Position numbers and translations under genes: made by a program. A model generated the notes under the pieces. It was not told the origin of the DNA, did no database searches, and saw only the letters and a list, made by a program, of their open reading frames with translations. This document shows positions 41,998 to 51,626 of a stretch of 64,000 bases of DNA, piece by piece (the first letter of the stretch is position 1; every line of letters starts with the position of its first letter). Location of the stretch: NCBI RefSeq assembly GCF_017471675.1, contig NZ_JAFUSK010000051.1, positions 1 to 64,000 on the forward strand, read 5' to 3'. The stretch is from Pseudobutyrivibrio sp. (GTDB taxonomy: Bacteria; Bacillota; Clostridia; Lachnospirales; Lachnospiraceae).

Positions 41998-44900
41998 CTA
42001 GCCACGGCGTGTTACTGCTAGTGTTACCTTTTCGCCGTTGATGTTCCATTCTTTGATGTGGTCGCCGGCGGTGCCTTCGGCGATTTCATCTGCAAGAACT
42101 TCGCCTGCGATAAGGTTCTTATTCTTAGCGAAAATCTCGTTAGCTTTATCGGTACCTGCATATGCTACGCTGATGCGGTCCATAACCTCGAAATCAGCTT
42201 CCTTACGCATAGTCTGAATCTTTGAAACGATTTCTCTTACGAAGCCTTCCTCAAGCAGCTCCTCTGAAAGATTTGTATCGAGAACTACTGTTACGTAGTT
42301 GTCTCCGTCTGCTACGAAGCCTTCTGTCTGGGCCATAGAGATAAGTAAGTCTTCCTCTGCAAGCTCGATAGATGCATCAACCTCTGGCAATCTTAATACC
42401 CCATTTGCCTTAAGCTCTGCATAAGCTGCGTTTCCATCAAGTGATGCAAGTGCCTTCTGGATACCGCCAAGGAACTTACCATACTTAGGTCCTACTGTAC
42501 GAAGCTGTGGCTTGAATGAGTATGATGTGAATGAAGATACATCATCTGTAAATGTAGCCTTCTTAACGTTAAGCTCATCCTCGATGATAGATACATACAT
42601 TTCATCAAGCTCATGCTCAGCCTTGATGTACATCTGGCCGATTGGCTGTCTATTCTTAATCTGTGCTGTGTTACGGCAAGCACGTCCGTGAACTACAATC
42701 TTAAGAAGCTCATCCATATCTTCCTCAAGCTTCTTGTCAATGAATGCTTCATTAACAACTGGGAAGTCACAAAGATGGATTGACTCTGGTGCTGTCTTAT
42801 CTACTGAGCGAACCATGTTCTGGTAGATTTCCTCTGTCATGAAAGGAATCATTGGTGCTGCTGCAAGTGAGATTTCCTTAAGGCATGTGTAAAGAGTCAT
42901 GTAAGCATTAATCTTATCCTGCTCCATTCCCTTAGCCCAGAATCTGTCACGGCAACGACGAACATACCAGTTAGACATATCATCTACAAACTCATCTAAA
43001 GCACGTGCTGCCTCTGGAATCTTGTACGCGCCAAGATTGTCATCAACAGCCTTGATGCTTGAGTTAAGACGAGAAAGAATCCACTTATCCATAACTGCAA
43101 GCTTATCAAAATCAAGCTCGTACTTTGTAGGATCAAACTCATCAATGTTTGCATATAAGATATAGAAAGCGTATGTATTCCAAAGAGTTCCAAGGAACTT
43201 TCTTTGGCCTTCCATAACTGCATTCTCACCAAATCTCTTTGGAATCCATGGAGCTGAAGATGTGTAGAAGTACCATCTAATTGCATCTGCGCCCATCTTC
43301 TCAAGTGCATCGAATGGATCAACAGCGTTACCCTTAGACTTAGACATCTTCTGACCGTTCTCATCCTGAACGTGACCTAAAACGATAACGTTCTCATAAG
43401 GAGCCTTGTTGAAAAGTAAAGTTGATTCAGCCATCAACGAATAGAACCAACCACGAGTCTGGTCAACAGCCTCAGAAATAAACTTAGCTGGGAACTGCTG
43501 TTCAAATACTTCCTTATTTTCAAATGGATAGTGATGCTGAGCAAATGGCATAGCACCTGAATCGAACCAGCAGTCAATAACCTCTGGTACACGCTTCATT
43601 GTACCCTTACATTCTGGACATGTGCATGTAACCTCATCGATGTATGGACGATGAAGCTCGATTTTTTCAGCCTCAGGTCTGCCTGAAAGCTCTGCAAGCT
43701 CCTTGCGGCTACCGATAGAAATCTGCTTACCGCAATCAGGACATTCCCAAATGTTAAGTGGAGTTCCCCAATAACGGTTACGAGAAATACCCCAATCCTG
43801 AACGTTCTCAAGCCAATCGCCGAAACGTCCCTTACCGATGTTCTCTGGAATCCAGTTAACTGTATTGTTATTTCTAATCAGGTCATCCTTAACCTCTGTC
43901 ATCTTGATGAACCATGATTCTCTAGCATAATAGATAAGTGGAGTATCGCATCTCCAGCAGTGTGGATATTCGTGTTCGAACTTAGGAGCATCGAAAAGCT
44001 TACCTTCCTTATCAAGGTCCTTAAGAACCTCTGGGTCTGCCTTCTTAACGAAGAGACCTGCATAAGGAGTTTCCTCGGTCATCTCACCCTTGCCATCTAC
44101 GAACTGAACGAATGGAAGGTCATACTTACGACCTACCTTAGCATCGTCCTCACCAAATGCAGGAGCGATATGTACGATACCAGTACCATCTGACATAGTA
44201 ACGTATGAGTCACATGTAACGAAATGAGCCTTCTTGTGCTGCTTTTCAGCTGCAACGCCTGCACACTGGAAAAGTGGCTCATATTCCTTGTACTCTAAAT
44301 CTGTACCCTTGTATGTCTCAAGTACTTCGTAAGGCTTAACGCCCTCTTCTGTAGCAACCTTTGAAAGCACCTTATCTGCAAGTGCCTCTGCAAGGATGTA
44401 TGTATATCCATCAACAGCCTTAACCTTGATGTATGTCTCATCAGGGTTTACACAAAGTGCAAGGTTAGATGGAAGTGTCCATGGTGTTGTTGTCCATGCA
44501 AGGAAGTAAGCATCCTCACCCTTGATTTTGAAACGAACAACTGCTGAACGTTCCTTAACTGTCTTATATCCCTGTGCAACCTCCTGTGCTGAAAGTGGAG
44601 TACCGCAACGAGGGCAATATGGAACAATCTTAAAGCCCTTATAAAGAAGCTTCTTGTCCCAGATAGTCTTAAGTGCCCACCACTCAGACTCAATAAAATT
44701 ATCATCGTATGTGATGTAAGGATTATCCATATCAGCCCAGAAACCTACTGTTCCTGAGAAATCCTCCCACATACCCTTGTATTTCCAAACGGATTCCTTA
44801 CACTGCTTAATGAAAGGCTCCATTCCGTACTCTTCAATCTGTTCCTTACCGTTAAGGCCAAGAAGCTTCTCAACCTCTAGCTCAACTGGAAGTCCATGTG

Positions 44901-45159
44901 TATCCCATCCAGCTTTTCTAGGCACGAATTTACCCTTCATAGTCTGGTATCTAGGAATCATGTCCTTGATGGCACGTGTCTCTACGTGGCCAATGTGTGG
45001 CTTACCATTTGCTGTTGGAGGACCATCGTAAAATGTGTAAGTCTCCCCCTCTTTTCTTGAATCCATTGACTTCTGGAAGATGTCATTCTCTTCCCAGAAC
45101 TTCAATACCTGCTTCTCCCTTTCAACGAAGTTCAGGCTAGCGTCTACTTTGTTGTACAT
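41998..45159 (-). CDS. ileS: Isoleucyl-tRNA synthetase
   Basis: This cytosolic class I synthetase charges tRNA-Ile. It is about 1053 residues long and opens MYNKVDASLNFVEREKQVLKFW. The HIGH motif is in ANGKPHIGHVETRA and the KMSKS motif is in NGQKMSKSKGNAVDP. An internal CPxC/CxxC pair (YCPRCGTPLS, ECPDCGK, TCPECKG) sits before the editing/insert region. The long form without a C-terminal zinc finger matches the type 2 enzymes related to eukaryotic and mupirocin-resistant IleS. The frame runs to 45240, but a hairpin and the better start lie here, with AAAGGA 10 bases before. No T-box leader was seen. Confidence 0.96.
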   Translation of the reverse strand: MYNKVDASLNFVEREKQVLKFWEENDIFQKSMDSRKEGETYTFYDGPPTANGKPHIGHVETRAIKDMIPRYQTMKGKFVPRKAGWDTHGLPVELEVEKLLGLNGKEQIEEYGMEPFIKQCKESVWKYKGMWEDFSGTVGFWADMDNPYITYDDNFIESEWWALKTIWDKKLLYKGFKIVPYCPRCGTPLSAQEVAQGYKTVKERSAVVRFKIKGEDAYFLAWTTTPWTLPSNLALCVNPDETYIKVKAVDGYTYILAEALADKVLSKVATEEGVKPYEVLETYKGTDLEYKEYEPLFQCAGVAAEKQHKKAHFVTCDSYVTMSDGTGIVHIAPAFGEDDAKVGRKYDLPFVQFVDGKGEMTEETPYAGLFVKKADPEVLKDLDKEGKLFDAPKFEHEYPHCWRCDTPLIYYARESWFIKMTEVKDDLIRNNNTVNWIPENIGKGRFGDWLENVQDWGISRNRYWGTPLNIWECPDCGKQISIGSRKELAELSGRPEAEKIELHRPYIDEVTCTCPECKGTMKRVPEVIDCWFDSGAMPFAQHHYPFENKEVFEQQFPAKFISEAVDQTRGWFYSLMAESTLLFNKAPYENVIVLGHVQDENGQKMSKSKGNAVDPFDALEKMGADAIRWYFYTSSAPWIPKRFGENAVMEGQRKFLGTLWNTYAFYILYANIDEFDPTKYELDFDKLAVMDKWILSRLNSSIKAVDDNLGAYKIPEAARALDEFVDDMSNWYVRRCRDRFWAKGMEQDKINAYMTLYTCLKEISLAAAPMIPFMTEEIYQNMVRSVDKTAPESIHLCDFPVVNEAFIDKKLEEDMDELLKIVVHGRACRNTAQIKNRQPIGQMYIKAEHELDEMYVSIIEDELNVKKATFTDDVSSFTSYSFKPQLRTVGPKYGKFLGGIQKALASLDGNAAYAELKANGVLRLPEVDASIELAEEDLLISMAQTEGFVADGDNYVTVVLDTNLSEELLEEGFVREIVSKIQTMRKEADFEVMDRISVAYAGTDKANEIFAKNKNLIAGEVLADEIAEGTAGDHIKEWNINGEKVTLAVTRRG

Positions 45160-45217
45160 ATTAAGTAATTCCTTTCTATGAGGATATCCTTTCTCGTCAG
45201 ATATCCCTTCTCTTACT

Positions 45218-45246
45218 ATTAAAAATGCCAAAGTCGGCACATTTAA
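45218..45246 (-). terminator. Terminator of the DUF4190-type gene
   Basis: On the minus strand a GCC/GGC-based stem (AATGTGCC...TTTGGCATT) is followed by TTTTT. It lies just past the stop at 45253 and 60 bases before ileS starts. Confidence 0.6.
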
Positions 45247-45252
45247 CCAAAA

Positions 45253-45864
45253 TTAAAGTGTGTCATCAAAATCCACTTCAGGATGTTCATCCTCACCTAT
45301 TTTTCCATCAAATAAATTGTTTAAATCATCCCCATTTGGATCATCAAATATATAATTATTTTCATCATCGTATGGCTCTAAATCATCATATATACTATCA
45401 ATACCATAATAGCCATACCACTTCTCCATACCATCTTTATCATTTGCAAGATTTAAGATGCCATCTACGTTGCTAAAGATAAAATTCCATGCCGCTATAC
45501 AGCAGGCGATACCAAGCACTGATGTAACAATACCAGTAATAGAAAAAATTCTGCCAAGCTTATCACTACTTCTAACAAGAAAAACTATTCCAAGAATAAT
45601 AGAAATAATTGAAGCAATGATATTGATACCACATAAAAACAAAACAAACGAAATAATACCAAGCACCATAGAAGCTACAGCTATTCCCAAGCCATCTGAC
45701 TTTGGCTTATACCCTGGATCAATATAGCTATATTTAGGACCTGTATACTGCCCGCTCTGATTCCCATCATCGAAGCCAAACTGTTGATTTTGTTGGCTTT
45801 CCTGATTATGGTTACTGTTGTAATCCATATTATCTTCGTCTTCAAACATATAATCGTTATTCAT
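45253..45864 (-). CDS. DUF4190-type small membrane protein
   Basis: The 203-residue protein has a disordered acidic and Gln/Asn-rich N terminus (residues 1-50) and two or three hydrophobic segments of the DUF4190 kind (GLGIAVASMVLGIISFVLFLCGIN; ISIILGIVFLV; IFSITGIVTSVLGIACCI). An acidic tail follows (residues 155-203). Such proteins are small membrane proteins of unknown role. AGTAGGTG precedes the ATG. It lies 94 bases upstream of ileS. It is not clear that it is co-transcribed, because a hairpin stands between. Confidence 0.7.
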   Translation of the reverse strand: MNNDYMFEDEDNMDYNSNHNQESQQNQQFGFDDGNQSGQYTGPKYSYIDPGYKPKSDGLGIAVASMVLGIISFVLFLCGINIIASIISIILGIVFLVRSSDKLGRIFSITGIVTSVLGIACCIAAWNFIFSNVDGILNLANDKDGMEKWYGYYGIDSIYDDLEPYDDENNYIFDDPNGDDLNNLFDGKIGEDEHPEVDFDDTL

Positions 45865-45944
45865 AATTCACCTACTATACCTAATATTAACCTAATCTTA
45901 ATTATGATAACTGTTTACACCTTTTTTTACAACCCCCTATAGAT

Positions 45945-46178
45945 GCGACCTTCCTAGTTTTTCATGCTCCCGGAGGCCACCTCCCATTGCGGTCAAGGGA
46001 ACCTCCCTAAAGGGTCCCTCCTTAACCGCATGGCATGTCCTCAAAGGCATCCTTGCTTTGCAAGGAACTTTGAGGGCCACCGATGTAAGCTCCGCTTACT
46101 AGACCAACATTTTCCTTCATTACATTCGGAAAATGATGGTCATATCCTCCTCGCGCTTGCCAAGGTTATGCAGGTCGC
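45945..46178 (+). repeat. Family A structured element, copy A3 (extended)
   Basis: The outer stem GCGACCT (45945-45951) / AGGTCGC (46172-46178) again differs from A1 and A2. The core (CATGCTCCCGGAGGCCACCTCCC, CTCCCTAAAGGGTCCC, CTCGCGCTTGCCAAGG) is conserved. About 100 extra bases are inserted in the right half, holding three further hairpins: TCAAAG/CTTTGA with CCTTGC/GCAAGG, GTAAG/CTTAC, and CATTTTCC/GGAAAATG. This accounts for the 368-base gap between genes. Confidence 0.8.
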
Positions 46179-46186
46179 TAAAGAAA

Positions 46187-46219
46187 AAAGCCACCCAGCT
46201 AATATAACTGGGTGGCAAA
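46187..46219 (-). terminator. Terminator of the crotonase gene
   Basis: GCCACCCAG pairs with CTGGGTGGC around a short AT loop. A T-run follows on the minus strand, about 15 bases past the stop. Confidence 0.85.
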
Positions 46220-46232
46220 TGACTAAGTGATA

Positions 46233-47036
46233 TTAGAAATCTGTAAGATTAGCTGCACGTCTCTCAAGGAAAGCGCCCATTCCTTCAGCCTTATCATGTG
46301 TAGAACATGTAATACCGAAGAGGTTAGCTTCCATCTCAACAGCGTTCTTGATATCCATGTCGTATCCGTTGTTGATAGCAGCCTTTGCGATAGATACTGC
46401 GTAGCTTCCCTTTGAAGCAATCTTAGCAGCCATAGCCTTAGCTGTAGACATAAGCTCTTCTGTAGTTGTTACCTTGTTTACAAGGCCGATTCTGTATGCT
46501 TCGTTAGCATCAATAGAATCACATGTGAAGATAAGCTCCTTAGCACGTCCCATACCAACAAGACGAGCAAGTCTCTGTGTGCCACCGAAACCTGGGATAA
46601 TTCCAAGGCCTGTCTCTGGCTGACCAAATGTAGCGTTCTCTGAAGCGATACGAATATCACAAGCCATTGCGATTTCGCATCCACCACCAAGTGCAAATCC
46701 GTTAACTGCAGCGATTGTAACCTGTCTCATATTCATGAGCTTAAAGAATGGAACAGAAGCTCTCATACCGAATGCTCTAGCCTCTGCAGCTGTGAAGTTA
46801 ACCATCTCAGAGATATCTGCACCAGCTACGAATGACTTAAATGCATTATCCTTCTTGTCAGGACCACCTGTAAGAATAAGAACCTTAACATCATCTCTTG
46901 CCTCGATTTCTGTTAAAGCTACATTAAGCTCATCAAGTGTCTCTGAATTAAGTGCATTAAGTGCTGCTGGACGTGAAATTGTAAGAACTGCAATCTCATC
47001 TGCAACTTCAAGCTTTAAGTTGTTAAATTCGCTCAT
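46233..47036 (-). CDS. crt: Enoyl-CoA hydratase (crotonase), butyrate-pathway type
   Basis: This cytosolic crotonase-fold enzyme of about 267 residues hydrates crotonyl-CoA to 3-hydroxybutyryl-CoA. Conserved segments are FVAGADISEM, AVNGFALGGGCEIAMACDIRIAS and FGQPETGLGIIPGFGGTQRL. Both catalytic glutamates of the rat enzyme are matched (Glu in SENATFGQ and Glu in QPETG). In butyrate-forming bacteria crt usually sits with hbd, bcd and etf, but here it is alone. A longer frame exists, but AGAGGAGG precedes this ATG. The role is inferred from family and organism type. Confidence 0.93.
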   Translation of the reverse strand: MSEFNNLKLEVADEIAVLTISRPAALNALNSETLDELNVALTEIEARDDVKVLILTGGPDKKDNAFKSFVAGADISEMVNFTAAEARAFGMRASVPFFKLMNMRQVTIAAVNGFALGGGCEIAMACDIRIASENATFGQPETGLGIIPGFGGTQRLARLVGMGRAKELIFTCDSIDANEAYRIGLVNKVTTTEELMSTAKAMAAKIASKGSYAVSIAKAAINNGYDMDIKNAVEMEANLFGITCSTHDKAEGMGAFLERRAANLTDF

Positions 47037-47125
47037 AGTAATCCTCCTCTTTAAGGGTCTTGCCCTTTTTCTCATGTTTATAATAGTAGTCTATTGTTAA
47101 ACTTTTGTCAATCCCAATTAAGTCA

Positions 47126-49690
47126 TTATATATCTTCTTTCATCTTCTTTTTGTTTGCATACATAGTTGAATCTGCTCTCTCAAAAACATCCGATACAAA
47201 CTTGTCCGCTTTGTTGAACACAGAAGAACCTACAGCAATTGTGACTTTACCATTCTTCTTATTCTTATCATTGATTTTGGTAATCTTGGATATTCTTGAA
47301 TTCAGGCGGTCATAGTCTTTTCCTTGAACTATTGCCACAAATTCATCTCCACCAATTCTAAAAACAGGGCTTCTTGAAAATGCATCGCAGATTATCTCAC
47401 AGCCCTCTTTTATGTACGCATCACCGGCCTGGTGCCCCTTTGTATCATTTATTTGCTTCAAGCCATTTATATCGCATACAACAATGCCAAATTCAAAATC
47501 GGAACCTGTTTTAATCTGCAGGTTAATACGTTCCTCTTCATCCACATAGGCTCTCTTGTTTTTAACACCTGTGAGCTGATCCTTAAATGCCTTATCTTCT
47601 GCGGCCTGCAAGTTGGCAGCATACTCCTGCTCCATCATAAACTGATTTTCAATGTTCATTATACCTACAATAAGCTTTGGACCGGTGTTTTCCTCCACAA
47701 GAGTGGATCTAAGCATTACATGAATAGTTTCATCCTGTAATCTGAATCTGTACTTATGTATGAAGATGCCGTGATTCTTAATATTTGTGAGAACATTTTC
47801 CTTAGTAAATACAGATAAAAATTCTCGCAAATCATCTCGATGAACAATACGCTTGGCATTTTCTCTGGACTCTGCAAAGAAATTATCATCATCCATTGGT
47901 ATATTAAATTCATCCAACTCATCTGTTGAGTTGAAGCAAACATAATGCTCTGTATCTGGATCAACTAAATAAATGCTAAATATGTCACCAGCAAGAGACA
48001 TTACGCGAGAATACATAATCCGCTCTTCTTTAACCTTTTCTATTAATTTTCGTTCCTTAATCTGGGCATCTATATTATTGATTCCAATCAGTATGTGATT
48101 TCTGTCACTTCTAACCTTAACTGCTTTCAAAATAACATATGTAGGAACCCCTTGTACCATTCTTCGATAGGTAATGGAATAAGCCCTCTGCTCTTCAATC
48201 ATCTTTAAAATATTTTCTTTAGTAAATGAGTTTCGCATTAATTCGATGTCATCAGCATACACCCTTCTGCTATACTCATAATCCAGTCTTCTAAAGAAAT
48301 CCTGCCCACGCATTTCAACAGACACATCCCTGTTAAGGCCATCTGGATTGTATTCTACATAATCCTCTGTATCCATATTAACAAAGAACAAATCCACATA
48401 ATCCTCAGACAGTGCCCTTGCTATATAGTTATAGGTAAGTGAATCAGCATTAGTCTGTTCCTCATTAACCTGTAAAACAGCTATTACAACAGCTGCAACC
48501 TTTGTCACAGGATTAACTGCAATTCGTTGAACAAGCATTTGAATTATACGACCATCGGAAGTTCTATCATCAATGATTCTGCGCTTACCATTCTCACCGC
48601 ATTTGCGGATGCTGTTCATGGTATATACTCCAACAGATTTATGATTCTTGCCAAAAATATATTCTGAATAAAGATTTGCATTAGGAAAATTCTTATCCAT
48701 AAATTTCTTGAAGGATTCATTTCCCCTTACAAATCTTAAGCTTGTTTCACTTGTTTCCAATATTGCAATTGGAAAGGTATCGAAATAATTAGCCAATTCA
48801 TTAGAATTATTTCTTGCAAAGGATATATCATATAAGCTGATTTTACCTACAGCAGAGTAGTAAGAAGACTCTTTAGGATTTTCAAAGCCTATTGCAGTTC
48901 CGTTTTCGTATCTGGCAAATATCTGACTGATAGGAAGAGGTTTGCAATAAATAAAGCCCTGAAGCTTTGTGCAACCTATCTCCTGCAAAAAATCTATTTG
49001 CTCTTTAAATTCAACACCCTCTACTACAGTCTCCATTCCAAGAGACATTGCAAGCCTAACAAGCTCTGTTAATATAATTCTTGCTCTCTCACTCTTTTTT
49101 ATCTGTTGAACAAAAAACATATTGATTTTCAGGGCATCAAAATGTACCTTCTGCAATATAGTAAGAGCAGCATCCCCGCTGCCATAATCGTCCATCCATA
49201 CCTGGAATCCCAAATCTCTAAACTGTTCCAGTTGAGAAATAATATAGTCATTTCCTGCTGAAAGAGTTTCCTCTGACACCTCTATGGCTATTAACCTTCT
49301 GGAGATATTTGCTTTTTCTACTCTCTTGGCAACCTCCTCAACCACATCGCAAGTATAAAAATCCACCTGAGACAGATTAATAGATGTAGGAACAACATAT
49401 ATTCCCCTTCTAATCTGTTCATTCATCTTAGCAAGAGCAATCTCTAACACATATAGATCCAGCTTGTGAACTATATTCACCGCCTCAAGAGATGGAACAA
49501 AATCCATAGGATTAAGCATGCCAAGCCTAGGGTCTTCCCATCTCACCAGGGCTTCTTCTGCGCATACTCGACCGTTAGAGGTACGTATTATCGGTTGAAA
49601 ATATACTTCTACCCAGCCTTCTGCAAGCGCCCTATCAAAATTGTCTATTAAGTATTTGCTCTTATTAAAAGTGCCCCCCATTTTATCCAT
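47126..49690 (-). CDS. EAL-PAS-GGDEF cyclic di-GMP signalling protein
   Basis: This 854-residue protein has a domain order that is rare: EAL first, GGDEF last. Residues 20-265 form the EAL domain, with EALVRW, VSEETL (E-x-x-E), DDYGSGDAALTIL, ALKIN and VVEGVE, so most catalytic residues are kept. The middle region (about 300-690) holds two PAS-like segments, each preceded by heptad-like stretches. The C-terminal GGDEF domain has FRIGGDEFVAIV. It may act as phosphodiesterase, cyclase or both. No membrane segments are visible. It starts in the TAATG stop overlap of the upstream gene. Confidence 0.9.
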   Translation of the reverse strand: MDKMGGTFNKSKYLIDNFDRALAEGWVEVYFQPIIRTSNGRVCAEEALVRWEDPRLGMLNPMDFVPSLEAVNIVHKLDLYVLEIALAKMNEQIRRGIYVVPTSINLSQVDFYTCDVVEEVAKRVEKANISRRLIAIEVSEETLSAGNDYIISQLEQFRDLGFQVWMDDYGSGDAALTILQKVHFDALKINMFFVQQIKKSERARIILTELVRLAMSLGMETVVEGVEFKEQIDFLQEIGCTKLQGFIYCKPLPISQIFARYENGTAIGFENPKESSYYSAVGKISLYDISFARNNSNELANYFDTFPIAILETSETSLRFVRGNESFKKFMDKNFPNANLYSEYIFGKNHKSVGVYTMNSIRKCGENGKRRIIDDRTSDGRIIQMLVQRIAVNPVTKVAAVVIAVLQVNEEQTNADSLTYNYIARALSEDYVDLFFVNMDTEDYVEYNPDGLNRDVSVEMRGQDFFRRLDYEYSRRVYADDIELMRNSFTKENILKMIEEQRAYSITYRRMVQGVPTYVILKAVKVRSDRNHILIGINNIDAQIKERKLIEKVKEERIMYSRVMSLAGDIFSIYLVDPDTEHYVCFNSTDELDEFNIPMDDDNFFAESRENAKRIVHRDDLREFLSVFTKENVLTNIKNHGIFIHKYRFRLQDETIHVMLRSTLVEENTGPKLIVGIMNIENQFMMEQEYAANLQAAEDKAFKDQLTGVKNKRAYVDEEERINLQIKTGSDFEFGIVVCDINGLKQINDTKGHQAGDAYIKEGCEIICDAFSRSPVFRIGGDEFVAIVQGKDYDRLNSRISKITKINDKNKKNGKVTIAVGSSVFNKADKFVSDVFERADSTMYANKKKMKEDI

Positions 49691-50358
49691 TAGACGCTTA
49701 ACCTCCTTTGAATCTCGCCAGCCACTTCTCTTCCCTTAAAAATAATTGCTCCTACAAAAAGGATAACACTTATTAACAAACATACTATCCAGGCAATTGG
49801 ACAGTCTCTTTCCATAAAATAAAAAACAATATATGGCAAAATTCCAACCACAAGATTTGTTAACAGATAAACCATAGCATTGCCATTTTTATCTAACATG
49901 GCAAGTACAAAATTAGCTATCAATGTTCCCATTACAACAATCGGTGCAATCCAATCGGTAACTAATGAAAAAATCCCCACATAATAAGCTGTAATTCCAA
50001 GCATTACTAACACTATGAATACAAACAGGGTCATTATTCTTGATGAGCTAATGCCTTTTTTGAATAGCCTCATTATTCCAAATTCAAATACAATCAACCA
50101 CATCGCCACTATAAGACTCCAGTGAATATCAAGCGTTGGCCACACCTTAAGGTTAAACAAGAAATCCAAGCCCAGGCTTAGGATAACCATGGACCAAACT
50201 ATAAAAAGCTGTAGCTTATAGAAGAAAGATTGAATCTTTAATGTGGTCTGCTGTGGAAAATAAGGCCTTTCTGCCTCGCCGTTTAATCTACTTTGGCACA
50301 GTGGGCATTTTTTAAGATTGCCGCCCACTTCTATTTTACAATAAGGACAATTCTTCAT
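49690..50358 (-). CDS. Zinc-ribbon plus membrane protein (DUF6320-type)
   Basis: The 222-residue protein opens with a rubredoxin-like zinc ribbon, NCPYCKIEVGGNLKKCPLC (two CxxC pairs, residues 4-21). Five or six membrane segments follow. This matches the DUF6320 family that accompanies condensation-fold acyltransferases in Lachnospiraceae. The function is unknown. Its start overlaps the stop of the acyltransferase (TAATG) and its stop overlaps the next start, so the genes are translationally coupled. Confidence 0.8.
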   Translation of the reverse strand: MKNCPYCKIEVGGNLKKCPLCQSRLNGEAERPYFPQQTTLKIQSFFYKLQLFIVWSMVILSLGLDFLFNLKVWPTLDIHWSLIVAMWLIVFEFGIMRLFKKGISSSRIMTLFVFIVLVMLGITAYYVGIFSLVTDWIAPIVVMGTLIANFVLAMLDKNGNAMVYLLTNLVVGILPYIVFYFMERDCPIAWIVCLLISVILFVGAIIFKGREVAGEIQRRLSV

Positions 50359-51605
50359 TATCGAATCACCTCCGTCGCATATATTCTGATATTTACCCCA
50401 TCCTCAGAAAGACCTCGCACAAGGTTCTTAACTACCCTTGTGTTTGCGTATGGAGAAGAGATTCCAAGGGATAGCTCCCCATTATAACTATACATGGTAG
50501 AAAACAGATTAGCCGAGCTACAAAAGGCACTGTAGTTTTGAATCATAGATGCCACTTCCTCTGGTGGCTTCTGCACACCAAGATTAGATAGCACTACAGA
50601 CACCTTTTTATCTGTGACCTTTGAGCCATATCTTACCACCCACTGCTTGATAAAAAGTGGTACTGCCCTAACAGGAGCCACATATTCCATGGTCTCAAAA
50701 TTGTCCATCTGCTTTTTGATATTTTCTTCTGTAAGATTAGCCTTTAGCTTTTCATCGAACTCTTTAGCCAAATCTTCAAGGGAAATGTCCTCATCAAATA
50801 CATGAGAAACATTTACATTGTTAAAGAAATTACGTGATGTGTGGCTAGGATAATAGTTTCTAAGATTAACAGGCAAGGATACATTAATAGGTGTTTTACG
50901 CTTACGTGGTGGCATATCCTCCATAATAGCAAGCATAAACCTTGCCCCTATATAGCTGGTAAGGGAAACCCCAAGTTCCTTAGCCTTAGGAAGTATCTGT
51001 TCTGTAGGCATGTGAACCTCAAAGAACTGTAATTGGTCGTATGGAAGCTTTAGCCCACTAGGGTGATAAGCGTACTTAAGGGAAGAGCCCTTTAATCCCA
51101 TTCCACCAAAAAACTGCTTATAGCTATCCTGATTCAAGTCATCCTCAGAAGCTCCTGAATGGATGGTGGTATTTTCGTATCTGCCAGGATATTTAAGCTT
51201 CAGATAATCTAAAACAATAATGTTCAAAAATTCCAACGCACCTGTTCCATCTGAAATAGCATGGAACAAATCAAGATTGATTCTATTGCCGTAGTATGTA
51301 ACCTTATAGTGAAGCATTGCTCGCCCTGGTATGTACAAAATAGGACAAACCCTGCCATGCTCCTCTGTAACCACCGGCTGAATATCAGTATCCTCCATAT
51401 AGTGCCAAAAGATTCCTCTTCTAATACGCACCTGAAACTGAGGGCGAATCTGAATAGCCGATAAAACTGCCTCCTGTAAAAGCTCCGGGTCTATATCCTC
51501 CCAAAGTGTTGCGCTTACACGCAGTGTTCTTGTATCTCTCTTTGCTGCTGTTGCAAGAAAAACCTTTGCAACATTATCTACCTTATACCAATTGTCTCTA
51601 CTCAT
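50358..51605 (-). CDS. Condensation-fold acyltransferase (alcohol acetyltransferase-like)
   Basis: This 415-residue cytosolic protein belongs to the chloramphenicol-acetyltransferase/condensation-domain superfamily. The catalytic motif HxxxDG is in LDLFHAISDGTGALEFLN. The late DFGWG-like motif is replaced by KKVSVVLSNLGVQKPP. It resembles PapA/alcohol acetyltransferase-like and wax-ester-type enzymes, which move acyl groups onto alcohols or lipids. AAAGGATAAATA precedes the ATG. It stands between a lipase-like hydrolase and a zinc-ribbon membrane protein, a set that recurs in Lachnospiraceae and suggests a lipid-modifying pathway. Confidence 0.82.
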   Translation of the reverse strand: MSRDNWYKVDNVAKVFLATAAKRDTRTLRVSATLWEDIDPELLQEAVLSAIQIRPQFQVRIRRGIFWHYMEDTDIQPVVTEEHGRVCPILYIPGRAMLHYKVTYYGNRINLDLFHAISDGTGALEFLNIIVLDYLKLKYPGRYENTTIHSGASEDDLNQDSYKQFFGGMGLKGSSLKYAYHPSGLKLPYDQLQFFEVHMPTEQILPKAKELGVSLTSYIGARFMLAIMEDMPPRKRKTPINVSLPVNLRNYYPSHTSRNFFNNVNVSHVFDEDISLEDLAKEFDEKLKANLTEENIKKQMDNFETMEYVAPVRAVPLFIKQWVVRYGSKVTDKKVSVVLSNLGVQKPPEEVASMIQNYSAFCSSANLFSTMYSYNGELSLGISSPYANTRVVKNLVRGLSEDGVNIRIYATEVIR

Positions 51606-51626
51606 TATTTATCCTTTACTCCCAGG

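Noticed and set aside
45160-45252. T-box riboswitch before ileS
   Set aside because: Only 94 bases are available and no GGGTGGNACC motif is present.
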